DNA of 64,000 nucleotides from Carya illinoinensis. Its lineage: Eukaryota; Streptophyta; Magnoliopsida; Fagales; Juglandaceae. The translations under genes and the position numbers were made by a program. The notes beneath the pieces are model-generated. The model was not told the DNA's origin, did not search any database, and saw nothing but the letters and a program-made list of their open reading frames with translations. This document shows, in pieces, positions 1-12,623 of this stretch; the stretch's first letter is position 1, and the number at the start of each line of letters is the position of its first letter. The DNA is taken from NCBI RefSeq assembly GCF_018687715.1, contig NC_056754.1:16544001-16608000 (forward strand), in the 5' to 3' direction.

Positions 1-1978
1 GAATAACAATATTGTGTCAACGTAATTTCACGGCGGACCGTGGTGCATGAAGCTTGCACTCTGCTTGTGTGATGCGTGAGACACACACTTGTCGAATGGT
101 GAAGATTCTTGGTCCATCTTGTAGATCGACGTTTGAAGAGTATGGTGATATGACACGTGTACTCTTTTAGTAACTGAAAGACAATAAATTAAGTATTTCT
201 CAACCAAATAAAATAAAAACGAAAAAATAAAGGAAAAAACTATATGGACAATGGACTGAAGTGGAAAGAGGAGCTGAGAAAATGATAGAAGGCTTTTTCG
301 GTTTTTATGGTGAATGAAGAGAAGGGATTGTGTCACTGTGACTATGGTCGCGATAGTTGTTTTGTTTAGCAACAAAATGATCGTCTTGTACTTTAAAGTA
401 ACAACTAAGCTCAATTTCTTTATATATTAATTTTGGAGAAATGTTTATTTGTAATTATGAGTGTGTAAATAATGTGTAATTCTTTTAAAAAAATGAGTAA
501 ATACGAGATCCACATGAAAAAAATTTAATTCTTTAATAGCGGACCACATTATTTTTCAAAATGATTATGCAATACTTACGCATTTTATGACTATATTTAG
601 CAGTGCTCTTAATTTTCAGTTTGGATATCTATCATTTATGATATGAAGCTCAAAAGCATTCAAATGTTTTATATTTTGATATGCAGTCAAATATAATCAC
701 TATCTTTGATATGCCTGAAATGAGTAATACTATACATAATTATAGGGTGTGTAAGTTCTACAAAATATCTTTCAAATTAAGTGAAATTTATCATTGAAAA
801 ACTAATTTTTTCATGTAGGCATAAGATTTACCCACTTTTTTTTAGTGAAAATACTTAAAAGATTGTATATTCTAAAACTACAAATGTTATTTCTCTACTT
901 GAAATATTGTCATACGTTAGAAAATACCATGAGGTTGGGTAAATATGTTTGGTTTTAAAAGGTTATAGATTTTTTCACTAATTTTTTTTCAAGCTCAATC
1001 TAACATCTTTTAAACGTCGTTTTCTTTTTCATGTATCAAAATCCTTTTGATAACCAACTCGCCTTCTTGCAAAGTTGAACTTTTCAATCTTAGAAGTAGC
1101 CATCTCACGTGTTATAAATCAAGAGCTCAAAATCTCAACATGTGCACATATATAAAAGTCAACATTTTTACAGAAATCTAAAAACCACTCTACACAAATA
1201 TTATCTAAATAACTTTACAATCTTATCAAAAATTTTATTAATCTAATTTTATAAAACTTAAAACAAAATAAACTTAAAAATACATTATTCAATCCCAGAG
1301 GTGATAGTCTTGATCTTAGAGTATCACTCTCTTCAAAGTCTAAGGCTCAACGCTTTATGGATGTAAATAAATTTTTGATATCACACCTTAATGAAAAGCC
1401 AACGATTTAATCAATTTTATATAGAAAAACTTTCGAGTGCGGTATACAAGATTAGGGTTTATTATGTAGGGATGAGTCCAAAGGACCCCCTACCTTGGAG
1501 AGGTTCCGTAACTTAAAAAAATATACATTATTCAAACTTCTCATCTTAAACTCTCAATTTTACGGAATTAGTTGAAAATACAATTAAAATTCTTTTTTTT
1601 TTTAAGAATTATAAAATTAGGTAAATTTCCGTTTTCCAAACATATGGACCAGTTTACTCTAGAGCTATTGGGCCGTAAATGTTGGGCCGAAAACCACATT
1701 TGTTGGGTGCAGGATTGCCTCTTGGTTGCCATGAAGTACAGAGTGCAGAAAATCTTCCGAGGGTTTTTCGAGAGGAGATAACCCGCGAACTAAGTTTGTT
1801 AGTACTCATTTTCTCCATTTTATACTTGAATTCATTCCTTATGCTCGAAGTTCTGTCTCTCTTTTTGTTAATTCGCTAATCTCTCTCTCTCTCTAAGTTT
1901 CCCTTCCGGTCTGATTGATTGTGTTTATACGTTTACCAGACTCAGAGACAAATAAACTGACATATTTGGTTAAATAGA
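1..1978. other. AT-rich upstream region of UBP27
   Basis: I see no convincing gene in this stretch. Open frames here, including a 128-codon one on the minus strand at 28-414, are low-complexity and lack recognisable motifs. The last 300 bases hold pyrimidine-rich stretches, with a CT run near 1880-1895, as expected for the 5' leader of the following gene. The 1270-1510 part reads like degraded repeat sequence but I could not assign it. Confidence 0.5.
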
Positions 1979-4900
1979 ATGAGAATCGAAGGAGGCGTAA
2001 GCCTTAATACAATACTAAGATGTTTCAGACATGGGTTTAGGACTTTGTCACATGTCAACTGGGTTTCAGCTTCTGGGTTTCAAGTTGCTGCTCTCTTGGG
2101 TGTTGTTGGTTTGATCTTGGCTATAAGAGACGGTAAAGCGGGCGATTTGAGTAGCTTATTTTCCGAGAGAACGAGTCGTACGGAGAAGTTGCGGTTGGTT
2201 CCCGGGTTGCAAAATCTTGGCAATAATTGTTTTCTCAATGTAATTTTGCAGGTATGGTTACTTCGAATAATGGGGGTTTTTTTTTTCGCTTACATGCTGT
2301 TTAGTTGCTATAAAAAATTGGAACGGAGAAGAGAAAAATGAAAAGGAAAACAAGAGAGAGAGAGAGGGAGATTTTATTTTATTGTACTTTCTAGTTTGGT
2401 CTTCGTCAAGAAAAAATTTAAGAGGTTCTAAGTTAATTTTTCCTTATTTTTAAAGTTTTATTTCCAAGTATCGAACTGCGTATAATTGTTCTTTATCTGT
2501 TGGATGAGCCAAAATAGTATATTCTTCTTGTTTGGTTTCTGAATCTGGGAAATTTTCAGGCTCTGGCTAGCTGTTTATACTTCCAACCTTTTCTTCAAAA
2601 GGTTATAGAAGAATGTGAATTATTGGAGGATGAGGGACAAGTTGCAATTTTGCCGCTTACAGCTTCTTTGGCTACTTTATTAGAAGGTAACAATTAGTAC
2701 TGTGAATTATCTGAATCGTGCTCAAGCGTTCCCCTTCAGTCTTATATTGTGTGTGTGTGTGTCATGGAAATCTGCAATCCACGGATCCAATAATGTTGAC
2801 CTCAAACTTTTTGGCTTTCTGATTAAGTGTACCCTATAATTCTCTTTTTGATTTGTGAATATATATATATATATATATATATGTGCGTGCATGTGTTCCA
2901 GTTAGACTATTCCAATTCAGCTCTGATTCCTGGATTACCGTACCATGAAATATGTTACTTCATGATTATGACGGTTATGTTAGTTTCTCACTCAACTTTA
3001 TTTATTATTTTTTTTGTAAAAATTTCAGTTATTTTTCAGGAATGAGTCTTCAAACCCTGATTACTAAGACACTAAACTTTGGAATAAGTCTTCAATCCCT
3101 GATTACTAAGACACTAAACTTAAGCTATCTCTTCACTTTGAGTTTGTTATTGAAGAGTTGTACTGTTGCATTAACAAAGGCGACTTGTAGGTCTAACTTA
3201 AGTAGTGAATGGTCCATACGTGCAGAATTATGTGAAGTTGGTGGAGGAAGAGTTGTTTTGAGTCCACGTAAACTGATGATGGCCATGGCTCATTATATCC
3301 CAAATTTTAACCTGACAACTCAGCAGGTGCAGTGGTGCCTTTTGAATGCTTTAACAACTTTAGTGCATTATCCTAAGCCTAATTTTTTATTTCATGTCTC
3401 TGTAGGATGCAGCAGAAGCTTTTCTTTATCTTTTGTCCTCTCTAAGAGAAGAGTTTTCAGATTGTTATCTTCCAAATCAATGTTCTTTAGTTGATGTTTC
3501 TGCTTCCAGTCGTAGGATTCTCATCCCAAAGTTGAGGGAGGATTGGTCTGAGCAGGAAAGATGGCAGCAGCACTTCCTTGGACCTTTTGATGGAATTCTT
3601 GGTAGCATATTAACTTGTCAAAGCTGTTCATCTCAGGTTCACATGGCTTAAATAATATTAAGTCTAAAACGGCTTTAGTTTTTGAAGGCTCATTTGATTT
3701 GCATTTCTGTCTCAATTTTGCATGGATCAGCAAAATGTGTAATGACATCTGCTAGTCTTGGGATTGCTATTTTATCCTACCAACACTCTGTTGATTATTT
3801 TGTGTGTCCATGAAATAGAAACCTGTAATGACTTTAACCTTACGCCTGTCTGATTTTCTTTGATTTGTTAAGGAATTTGTTATCTCACTGTCTATATTTT
3901 CATCTATATATGTGATTATCCTAATGACACTCTGTCAATTAGACCTTTCACCTTTCTCTTTCTCCCGATTTCCATCTCGTGACTTTATGCATGTGTTTTA
4001 TATTTTTCTTTCGTTAATTTTGCAGATCTCATTGAGTTTTGAATCTTTTCATAGCTTGCCTCTGTCACCGGTGTTTGCTAATGGGGCCACCATTGTATGT
4101 TCAATGAAGATTTTACTATTTTACCTTGTGCATGTTTAAGCCATCACTTGCATTTCCGTCCTCATGGCCATTTTTTTTCTATAACTGAGGTGCAACAGAT
4201 GGTAGGATGTACTTTGGAGGATTGCCTGAAGCAGTTCATCATTGCTGAACACATCGAGAATTATCACTGCAGCCACTGTTGGCATGTGGCTGGAATAAAG
4301 TATTTGTCCTCTATAGAGGCAAATGAGGTAATTTCTTTATGTGAGTAGGCTTGGTGCTTTTGGCTAATCCATTGTTCTGTTTATTTTTTATCACCATGGT
4401 TATTTACTGCCTTTGATTACTTCTATGCTGGTGTTAGTGTAGATGTTGAGTCTTTTTGACATTTTTACTTGAAGCAATTGACTGCTATTTTTCAATTTTG
4501 GGGTTCTTGTGCATTTGTTGCCCAGACTGAGATTGAAAAACTTCGGAGATGTAGTGAGCAAGAAAACTGTGACTGTCGAAGAGTTCTTCATCTAGCAACA
4601 CTACCATGGTCAAACAAGTTTTCGTATACGCTAAAGCAATTAAGCATTGCTCGTAGTCCAAAGGTACCCATGCTCAACCCTCTTTTTTTGTAATGAAACC
4701 TAAAGTACTTCCCTGCATCAAGTTTACATGGAAAGGGTTTCAGATGTGAACAAAAATTGGGCATGGTTTTCTCTTTAGGTAGTTGCTATGAGAATGTAGG
4801 AACAGCCTGGCAGAAAGTCACTACACCTTTCAAGGCCTGGGTTTTCATTAAGTCTTTATATCAAATCCTTGCTCCACACATATGGAGCAATATCTGCCTG

Positions 4901-6689
4901 CTAAAATATTTACATGGATGATTACTTTGCATGATGATCTATGAGGTTACTTAGAAAACCAGGGTGATGATGGATGCCTTTTTCTACTTGTAAAAAAAAT
5001 CCAGCTGGAAACGGCATAACAATATGCAACCAGGCACGATTTCATTCAATAATAACTGTAATAATCTGCATTGAAAAGCTAAATCCAAATACTAGACTTT
5101 CTTTTTGGCAACAAGCCGGCAGGAAAAACCTAAAAGCTACTTGAAACATGTATTTTTCCTTCAAATTTGTTTACTCGGCCCAAATTTTTCTTCAAAAAAG
5201 GTGGGCTTTTACTTTTAGTAATTGATTTGCAGCTGTCCTGACATCCCCCTCTGTCCTTCTGGATGTGTGATTATGTAATTTTATTCCAAGGACACCTATC
5301 AACCTGAATCCTGATCATATACTTGCAGATTCTATGCATTCACCTAAAGCGTGTGTCAATAAATATGTTTGGAGAACCAGTCAAACTTCAGGTGCTCGAG
5401 TTTCCTTGCTTCTGTTATGTTTGATCCTTAATTTTCTCACTGTTTGAGACAGACCATTTATTTTTACTGAACTTTCAAATAACTTTGTATTTTTATTGAC
5501 ATTTTATCTTTGCTTTTAGATTTTTGGTGCAACTCTATCTATATGCTCTTCTAATTTCCCCCCGTTTATTGACTATGTTGTCTTTGGTTCTTACGAACTT
5601 TTTGGAACGGTACAAATACATTCCTTTCTGAAATTTATGTAAAGAAGTTCTAACTTCTCTACTGATGATTGTAGGGTCATATTTCTTTTCCCTTGATCTT
5701 GGACCTGTACCCATTCATGACAAGTGGGGTGGGAATAAGGAGCTGGGGAGAAAATTTTCAAAGAAAGCAAGTGAAGCTACAATGTGAAAAACGAAAATCT
5801 CTTTTCAATAATTTCAATATGCAATTTGATACAAGAAAGGTTCATAATATTTATGGGCAAATGAGAGACGAAAACTCAAAAGAATTTGTTTCCGATGAAG
5901 CTGAATGCACTTCAAATGTACAAGCTGTTGGAGGAGAAATCAATTTGGCTCAAACTGATGGATGCTCAGAATCCACGCTTACAATCATGCATAGGCAGTC
6001 TGATGACAGGGTAGGGTTGGGTTTGCTGAATATCTTTGCATGGGCGTAATACTTGAATCTTGCGTTTTCCCTCACTGACACTCCAGAGTAATGACAAAGA
6101 CAGCCGTTTATTACAACTATTTTTTGAATTCTGTTCTAAATGGAGTGTATTTTTGTAAAACAGAGTTACATTATTGTTATTTTAAAAAATACCCTCAATT
6201 TAAAATTGAGTAGTAAAAATGATTGTGTCTTTATCATTACTCGACACGGGCGGCATATTTCTGTTGTTTGATGAAATTCAACCCGTCAAGGTCAGTACTA
6301 AGGCCGAAAGAAAAAAGCTCCATCAAAGTCTAGTCTTAGGTCCCGATATTGAGCTGAGCTAAGTTTTTTATGAATAGTAGTGAGTTGAAATAGTAAAATT
6401 GAGTTCTTTACTTAACAGTGTATTGGTGCAGGTGACAGTCGCTTCAGAAACTCATTTGTATCGACTTGTTTCTGTTGTGGAGCACTTTGGAAGAGCCGGT
6501 AGTGGGCATTATACTGTTTACAGAAGTGTGAGCTCTGATTTACACAAGTTCGTTCCCGATGATCAATCTGAGCCTGCCTCGGCACGTTGGTTTTGTATTT
6601 CAGATTCTGATGTGCAGTGTGTCTCTGAAGAGGAAGTTCTTGCTGCCGAGGCTAGCTTGCTCTTCTATGAAAAAATTGTCCAAGGCTAG
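1979..6689 (+). CDS. UBP27: Ubiquitin carboxyl-terminal hydrolase 27-like (USP/UBP family)
   Basis: This is a cysteine protease that removes ubiquitin from proteins. Arabidopsis UBP27 sits in the mitochondrial outer membrane, and the hydrophobic segment at residues 33-48 here fits that. Ten exons join in frame: 1979-2251, 2560-2686, 3226-3326, 3406-3636, 4026-4094, 4199-4327, 4526-4663, 5329-5391, 5675-6010 and 6432-6689, giving about 574 residues. The Cys box GLQNLGNNCFLN carries the nucleophile Cys84. The His box HFGRAGSGHYTVYRS carries His515, and the WFCISDSD stretch carries the likely third residue, Asp547. Paired cysteines (CQSCSS in exon 4, CSHCWH in exon 6) form the usual USP zinc ribbon. 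All introns are GT-AG. The Cys box reads GNNC where most USPs have GNTC, which I recall as normal for this subfamily. Exon 9 is long and encodes a variable, charged insert just before the His box. Confidence 0.92.
3041..3124 (+). repeat. 42-bp tandem duplication in UBP27 intron 2
   Basis: Two nearly identical copies of a unit starting AATGAGTCTTCAAACCC (3041) and AATAAGTCTTCAATCCC (3083) lie head to tail. They are inside the intron between exons 2 and 3 and create an open frame that is not a gene. Confidence 0.75.
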
Positions 6690-7105
6690 GAAAATTGCAT
6701 ATATTTGTGTACACGTGTTTGTTTTGAAACTTCCATTTTTATACCAGAAAGGTCAAATGATGCTGTTTCAATTGCAACTCCATGTAGAAAAGACTCTTCA
6801 AGTTCAAGATACCAAAGGCCGTTACAAACTTACAAGAGGCATTAGCAACTTGGAGAGCCTAAAAAGCTGAAGGTGAAAACTAGAAGATTCCTAACTGGAG
6901 GGAGGAGCATAAGAGTCTTTATCTTTATGTATTGTTGCCGCCGTCAGATCCTCCTCCACGACAATGTCTACGGAGCAATTATTTATCTAAAGATTTTGGA
7001 GCTGAACAGTTGAGTTTGTTCCATTGTAAAAGTGAAACTAACATACGGTTTTGTTCATGTCTGTCTTGAGTTTGTTAATGGGCCAGGAAAGATTGGTATT
7101 ACCCC
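6690..7105 (+). other. 3' flank of UBP27
   Basis: This is likely 3' untranslated and downstream sequence of the protease gene. No clear polyadenylation hexamer stands out and no other feature is seen. Confidence 0.4.
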
Positions 7106-7109
7106 TAAC

Positions 7110-7455
7110 AAATGCACTAAGAGCATTGACAATGGATTATTTATCTTCATATATAAAATTATATATTTTGAAGATTGGTTTTGAATTCCTACATTGGATT
7201 ATGTATTTTTTGATCAAATAATAATAAAATAATAAAGAGAGAAAAGAGAAAAAAGAAATGGGAGAAAAAGAGAGAAGAGAGAGTTGGGAGGAGAGAAAAA
7301 ATAATAAAAATATAGTTTGAAAAATGAAAAGGTGATTTTTATGTTTGAATAATAACTGTAGCAAGTTATTACATATAAATAAGTCAATATAGATGATTTT
7401 AAGGGCATATTTTTTAAATTTAAAAATAAAAATGAAGATGCATGCTCTAATGGAC
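7110..7455. repeat. Possible MITE with GAGCATT-type ends
   Basis: The block begins near AAGAGCATTGACAATGG and ends near GCATGCTCTAATGGAC, which are imperfect inverted copies. The interior is AT-rich with a purine-rich GAGA tract. This resembles a plant MITE type that I remember as common. Borders and any target duplication are uncertain. Confidence 0.35.
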
Positions 7456-7619
7456 TTAGTATCTGGAAAGATAATGGGCCAGCTGGAAAGAGTTGGCACA
7501 ACAAGTATCCAATCTGTTTTGAAATGGCGTCTAGAATCCGACTTGAATCCAAAGTCATGCAAACCCGCCGTTTGGATTTATTAATTGAAGGCAAAAGTCT
7601 CTAAATCCTTAGTTTGAAA

Positions 7620-9829
7620 TAAATTAGATGCATATATAATATTATAATTGCTAGCTTGGGGAAATCAATTAACCAATATTTCAACTATTCTTCCTTGCTA
7701 TATCGTGCGTAGCTAATTGTCACACTAACTAGTAACTACAAAAGCATGCATTATTTGCGAGGAAGCGACACACCCGACATACCATATTTATTTTTTATTT
7801 ATTTTTATTATTTTTAAATTAATTGAGTTCTTCTACTCATTATCTATACATTACATATTTGGTAAGACAAAGAAAATTAAAAAATTATATGTGGTGTGTG
7901 ATATGATCAGGATGATGATCATTAGAATTTTTCTACAAATAATATAAGATAAAAAATGAGAAGAGATCATAATTCTGCTATAAGATCAATATACTATTAT
8001 GCTTCTGTAATGTGGTTAACTGGCTTGAGTACTGTAAACACACACACAAACACAACTCTCTTTAGATTCTGATCACGTGCAGCTTCATTTTATAGAATAA
8101 TTTATAAAAGTAACATCGTTTTACCGAAACATTCCCAATTTAAAATATGGTTATATAAACACTTATAAAAAAGATTTTACGTGTATTATTACTCTATATG
8201 GGCGTATCATGCATTCATGATCTACGTACCTATCTGCTATCCCAATGGGTCGGTTGTTTAATTTGTGGAATAATATATATGAATCTAACGAACTTGAATA
8301 AAATAAAGAAAGATGATCAGCAAATCACTAATTAAGAAGCCTTTTGAGGTTTTAAACCTTTTGGTTATGTTCATAATTGTCCATAGTACATGGTTTGATA
8401 AATGTATATATATATATAATATACCTATATATTATAATAGAGAAATACTTTAACCACAAAAGTAAACCCACCAAGTGACGTGACTTGATGTAGTATATGT
8501 CAGAATATTGTAAAGTTACTTTTATCTTAAAGTATATCTAACAAATCACATGAAGTCACGTCAGTTTATGAGTACGTTTACAATCCTATTAAGTCTATAT
8601 CAATTCTCATAATAATATAGATAGTTTTTGTTCACTACAGTACTGTGTATAATGACGGGTCTTGCTCATGATGAGTACCCTATATGCGGTATCTTGATTT
8701 TAGGGTTTTCCAAGTGCCTATTTTTGGTCATCAAGCACTGTTTATATATATATATATATATATTACTAATTTATATGTGCAACTTATGTTGGAAAGCAAA
8801 ACTAGGATTGCACCCTTCCTAATAAGATTGGAGGTGGCCAATTAATATAAGCATGTCATATAATATTAATGTGCATGCAAAAACTTAATGCTTTTAATGA
8901 ACCTCGCGGATCGTTTTCCTTTATTTTTTATATATATAGGTCGGGTGAGGGGTTTCGAATCTAAATTTTCTATTTGGAGAACCGAGTTATATGCTATCAG
9001 GCTATTAGACTTTTGTGAACTGGAGCTTAGTTGTGAATTGTCCTGTCCACTTTGTGATTGATTAATGTGCTAGCTAGTTCATGTATGGCCAATAAAATTA
9101 CATGCAAGCTGCTTGCTAGAATCTCCTTCGATCAATGATATTAATTCTGTCGATTCTCCCTCATGATAACATGCATGCTTTGGTGATGGTAGCTGGCAAG
9201 GAGAGCTGCTTTGGATTGGGCTCTATATATTATATGGTGCCTTGTTTGAGAGATCGATACTTTATGGTCCAAGCGTCTGTGATATCATGACTACGTATGT
9301 ACGATGGTTTAATTCCATATAATATTGCTGCTGTTTGCAACGTTAGCAGGATTTTGCAAGTTTTTATTCATGTGTTGGTTGTTCAATAAAATATTACCAG
9401 TTGGGTAATAATATTTTATATATTATCAATCATCGGTCCATTCCATATTCATCGCGACACTGCTAGCTTATATATACATACAAATGACTAACAAATCCTT
9501 GTTCAAATCCATAGGTGTAGCATGCATGCAACATTCAGAATTTTCTGATCTATATAAATTAACCTTTCGGAAACCCTAGCTACTTTACAAAAGGTCCATG
9601 TATATATATAGACCATAAATATATATACAACTAGCATGTTTCGCGTTTACATTTTTACATGCAAGCCATATTATTATTATTTTTTTTTTTTTAAATTGGA
9701 AGTTTTCATTTCTCCATGAACTATATATATAGACCTACTTATGCGCTAGCTCAAACTGCAATATATAGGAAAAACAAGTAATTTATTAATAAAGCAAAGA
9801 TTGTCGAACAATATTTAATAATTTTCATT
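7620..9829. other. Intergenic, AT-rich, no gene seen
   Basis: There is no open frame with recognisable domains here. The stretch holds several TA dinucleotide tracts (near 8406-8416 and 8744-8762), one MITE listed separately (8444-8603) and the 3' flank of the first RGF/GLV gene. Confidence 0.5.
8444..8603. repeat. MITE family C, copy 1
   Basis: The sequence contains GTAAAGTTACTTTTATCTTA and a pair of inverted words around GTGACGTGACTTGATG and CATGAAGTCACGTCAG. Related copies lie at 33540-33662 and, more diverged, 19005-19185. Recurrence of the same block at unrelated places supports a mobile origin. Confidence 0.5.
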
Positions 9830-10164
9830 TTAGTTATGTATTGGAGGCTTCCTTCTTGCAGGTGTGTAATCCGCAGCGGCCACTAAATCATCGCTGTCTG
9901 CAGCCCTATCTTCTTTTGGTGAAAACTTATCATCATGCATCAGGTTCGTCTGAGATTCATGGCTTGTTGTGATCGCCCGTAAACTGCGTGCTGCTACCAG
10001 AACAAGTATTTAAGAATCAAATATATATATATATATATAGTTTTAAAGTTGAGATTTAATTAATTGGATAGGGAGAGGAGATTACCTCTGGCTCCAACAG
10101 AGAAAAAGCAAAGCAACATAAAAGCAACAAGAACAAGCTGGCGTTTGCATGAAACTGCAGCCAT
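9830..10164 (-). CDS. RGF/GLV/CLEL secreted peptide precursor, copy A
   Basis: This encodes a small secreted peptide hormone precursor of the root meristem growth factor (RGF, also called GOLVEN or CLEL) family. Members act outside the cell through RGI/RGFR receptor kinases after tyrosine sulfation and proteolysis. Two exons, 10086-10164 and 9830-9993, join in phase 1 to give 80 residues. Residues 1-26 form a signal peptide with core LVLVAFMLLCFF. The last 13 residues (68-80, DYTPARRKPPIHN) are the family's mature motif: the Asp-Tyr pair is the sulfation site, and the Lys-Pro-Pro-Ile-His-Asn end is followed directly by the stop. The middle is variable and acidic, as in the family. R29-S30-L31 just after the signal peptide could be a subtilase processing site (inference). 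A TATA element lies 76 bases upstream. Copy B at 15929-16275 has the same layout. The family is clear; the exact paralogue is not. Confidence 0.9.
9994..10085 (-). other. Intron of RGF/GLV copy A with NAGNAG acceptor
   Basis: The intron opens with GTAAT after GCCAGAG. It ends at GTAG or, three bases later, CAG. Both acceptors keep the frame and would differ by one alanine. Confidence 0.7.
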
Positions 10165-10239
10165 CTTAATTAAACTATATTTTTGAACAATATTCAATCT
10201 CTAATTTTTTTTGGCATGGAGCCTCTTCATTTTACTCCC

Positions 10240-10246
10240 TTATATA
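10240..10246 (-). promoter_or_regulatory. TATA box of RGF/GLV copy A
   Basis: TATATAA reads on the minus strand 76 bases before the start codon. Copy B has the same word 71 bases before its start, which supports both starts. Confidence 0.65.
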
Positions 10247-10249
10247 GAC

Positions 10250-12587
10250 ACGCAAACTTGTACTTATTATTTAGCTAGACATTTCGACGATCGAGTTGCG
10301 TAATGGGATATGTGCGTGACCAATATGGTGATCTAACAAGCCTTCACTTCAATGTCTCCTTCTGTCTAGCCTGAAAACGATAGCATCGTGCTGCTTAGAA
10401 AACAGGTTGCATCAAAGACAAGAAATGCAAGAGCTGTTGGCATACTAACCAGTTTGAGGCCAGGGTTCTGACTTTGTCTCCCCTTGAAAGGTGCATATTT
10501 TGTTTGTATTCCTTTTTTTCTTCTATTAGTCGACAATTGTAGTTAAAAAGACTCCTTATAATTAATTCCAATGTCGTTAAACCAGGGTGGGATGGGGTTC
10601 TGGGTTTGGTATTCGTGTTTCTTCCATCAACTGACTTAATTTTTTTATTCTTAAGATGAACATGCTTTCATTGGCTTTGATGCACGATACATGCATGATG
10701 CAATTAATTTTGAAGTAAAGGACGGCCTGATCAAATGCTAGGTTTAACCCTTTAGATTAATTCACTTCATGAGGCTATTAATCAGTCATTGAAGAAGTTG
10801 TAAATTCGGAACAGAGTGCTTCAGACGTACCAGAGCTATGGGATTCCCTTAATACCTATTCTCCGGCCAGCCCGAAGCAGTATTCATAACCCTGTACTGA
10901 CAAGCACATGGCAATACATTACCCTAGTTTGCTAGCTTGCTCCTGACACAAAAGCATATACACACACACACACATATATATAATCATGTTTGTGTATGCA
11001 TGTAACTAGCTAGCGAATGCCGAATAGCAGCAAGGCATGGGGAAAAATGTCCTCCAGATCAGAAGATAATTTGCAATGGTGCGGCCAGTACAACAATCTG
11101 CCCAGTACTCTTGTCATTGATTTCTTAATTATTGCATTATTTAATCATGCAGCAGGTTCAACTAATGATCAATATTCAACAAACCATGCATTAATGAACG
11201 GAGGGAGAAAACCCGACACAAGTGGGGCTACAATCCTTTTCAGATAAGGCGATCTATACTGTTGTGTTACAAAAATCACGTGGGATGGGCGAAGGATCAT
11301 CTGCTGTGTGGACCTGCGTTGTCCCTAAAATGCATACACTAAACATGGTTTATCTTGCTAAACAAGGCTTAAAGCTAAAGACAAAGAATTAGAGATGAAA
11401 CTAGCGAAAAGGACGAAAATTACTGATGGGATTTGACGTGGGAAAATGTTTCCCAGGAAGAAAATTAAGCCTGCATGCCAACAAACCTTTTATCCCTTGC
11501 CACATGCATGGACGTTTGTTTTCCCAAAATATTTGTTCTTAGTTCAAAATATTTACTTTGTATTAGTTTCTCAATTATACCGTACTTTTATTTTGAACAT
11601 GGAACTCATGAGTACTTCGTTAGAATAATAAGAAAAATTTATATGTGAATGAAATATATATTTTTTCTTGTAATTAATTAGCACCGTTCGTCCTTTTTTA
11701 GGAAAATAGATCACAATGCAAGTGACGACTCTGTTTTTAATTCAAAAACAAAAGTGGTAATTAATTAAAATTAAATTAAGGGACATAATTAAACGTACGT
11801 AATAATTCTTGCAGTCCAAAATTTTACGCATCCCGATGTTTATTTTGATAATTCTACGACAGTACAGATGATCAGAGACAAAGTACTCTATATATATATA
11901 TATATATATTTGTTTTGCGACTCCGAAATTACCATGCACCTTAAGTTCCTGATCCAGTCCTTTTTAATTCACTTGCTCAAGGCCACGTACTCAAAGAGTT
12001 GTACCATGTTTATTACATAATTTCCCGAGATATATTGAAACTCTTTTCTATTTTATATTAGATTTCTCTGACCTCATGTACAAGCAGATGATGATCTAGT
12101 AGTATAGTACTACTGCAACAAGCAGATCAAAGATGGCTTTGAGGGTCGGCCTGCTGGTTGAGTGTTTGCTTAAAAGGTAAGCGTGCATGCATAATTATGA
12201 TCTCATTCATATTCAAACTTCATCTCATGATATCTGATCTAGCTATATATATAGCTAGCGCGCTAGTAGGGGTCGGGAGGTTTAGTGCGTAATTTCTTCA
12301 GTCAGCAGCCATGGACGTGCAGTACGTTAATTAGCACTATGGCCGGTACGATCGAGCTGACCATGCATGCTTTGTATGCAGTCGAAATATGTGAATTTAA
12401 AGAAAAAGCAGGCCGGATCTTAGGCTTGAAACATGATATATTGATCATCATGTGTGTTGTTGAGTGGCCTGCTTTTATTTCCTGCAGCCGTGTATCTAGG
12501 TCAACTTTCTATGAAAATAACTGAAAGAAACTAAAGCTAGCTTTATTTTGCAATTGGACTTCCTTTTTTTTATTTTTTATTTTTGTT

Positions 12588-12623
<36 letters not shown>

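Noticed and set aside
28..414. 128-codon open frame on the minus strand
   Set aside because: Hydrophobic, low-complexity translation of AT-rich DNA with no known domain and no splice or promoter support.
11017..11247. 76-codon frame between the peptide genes
   Set aside because: No signal peptide, no RGF motif and no recognisable domain.
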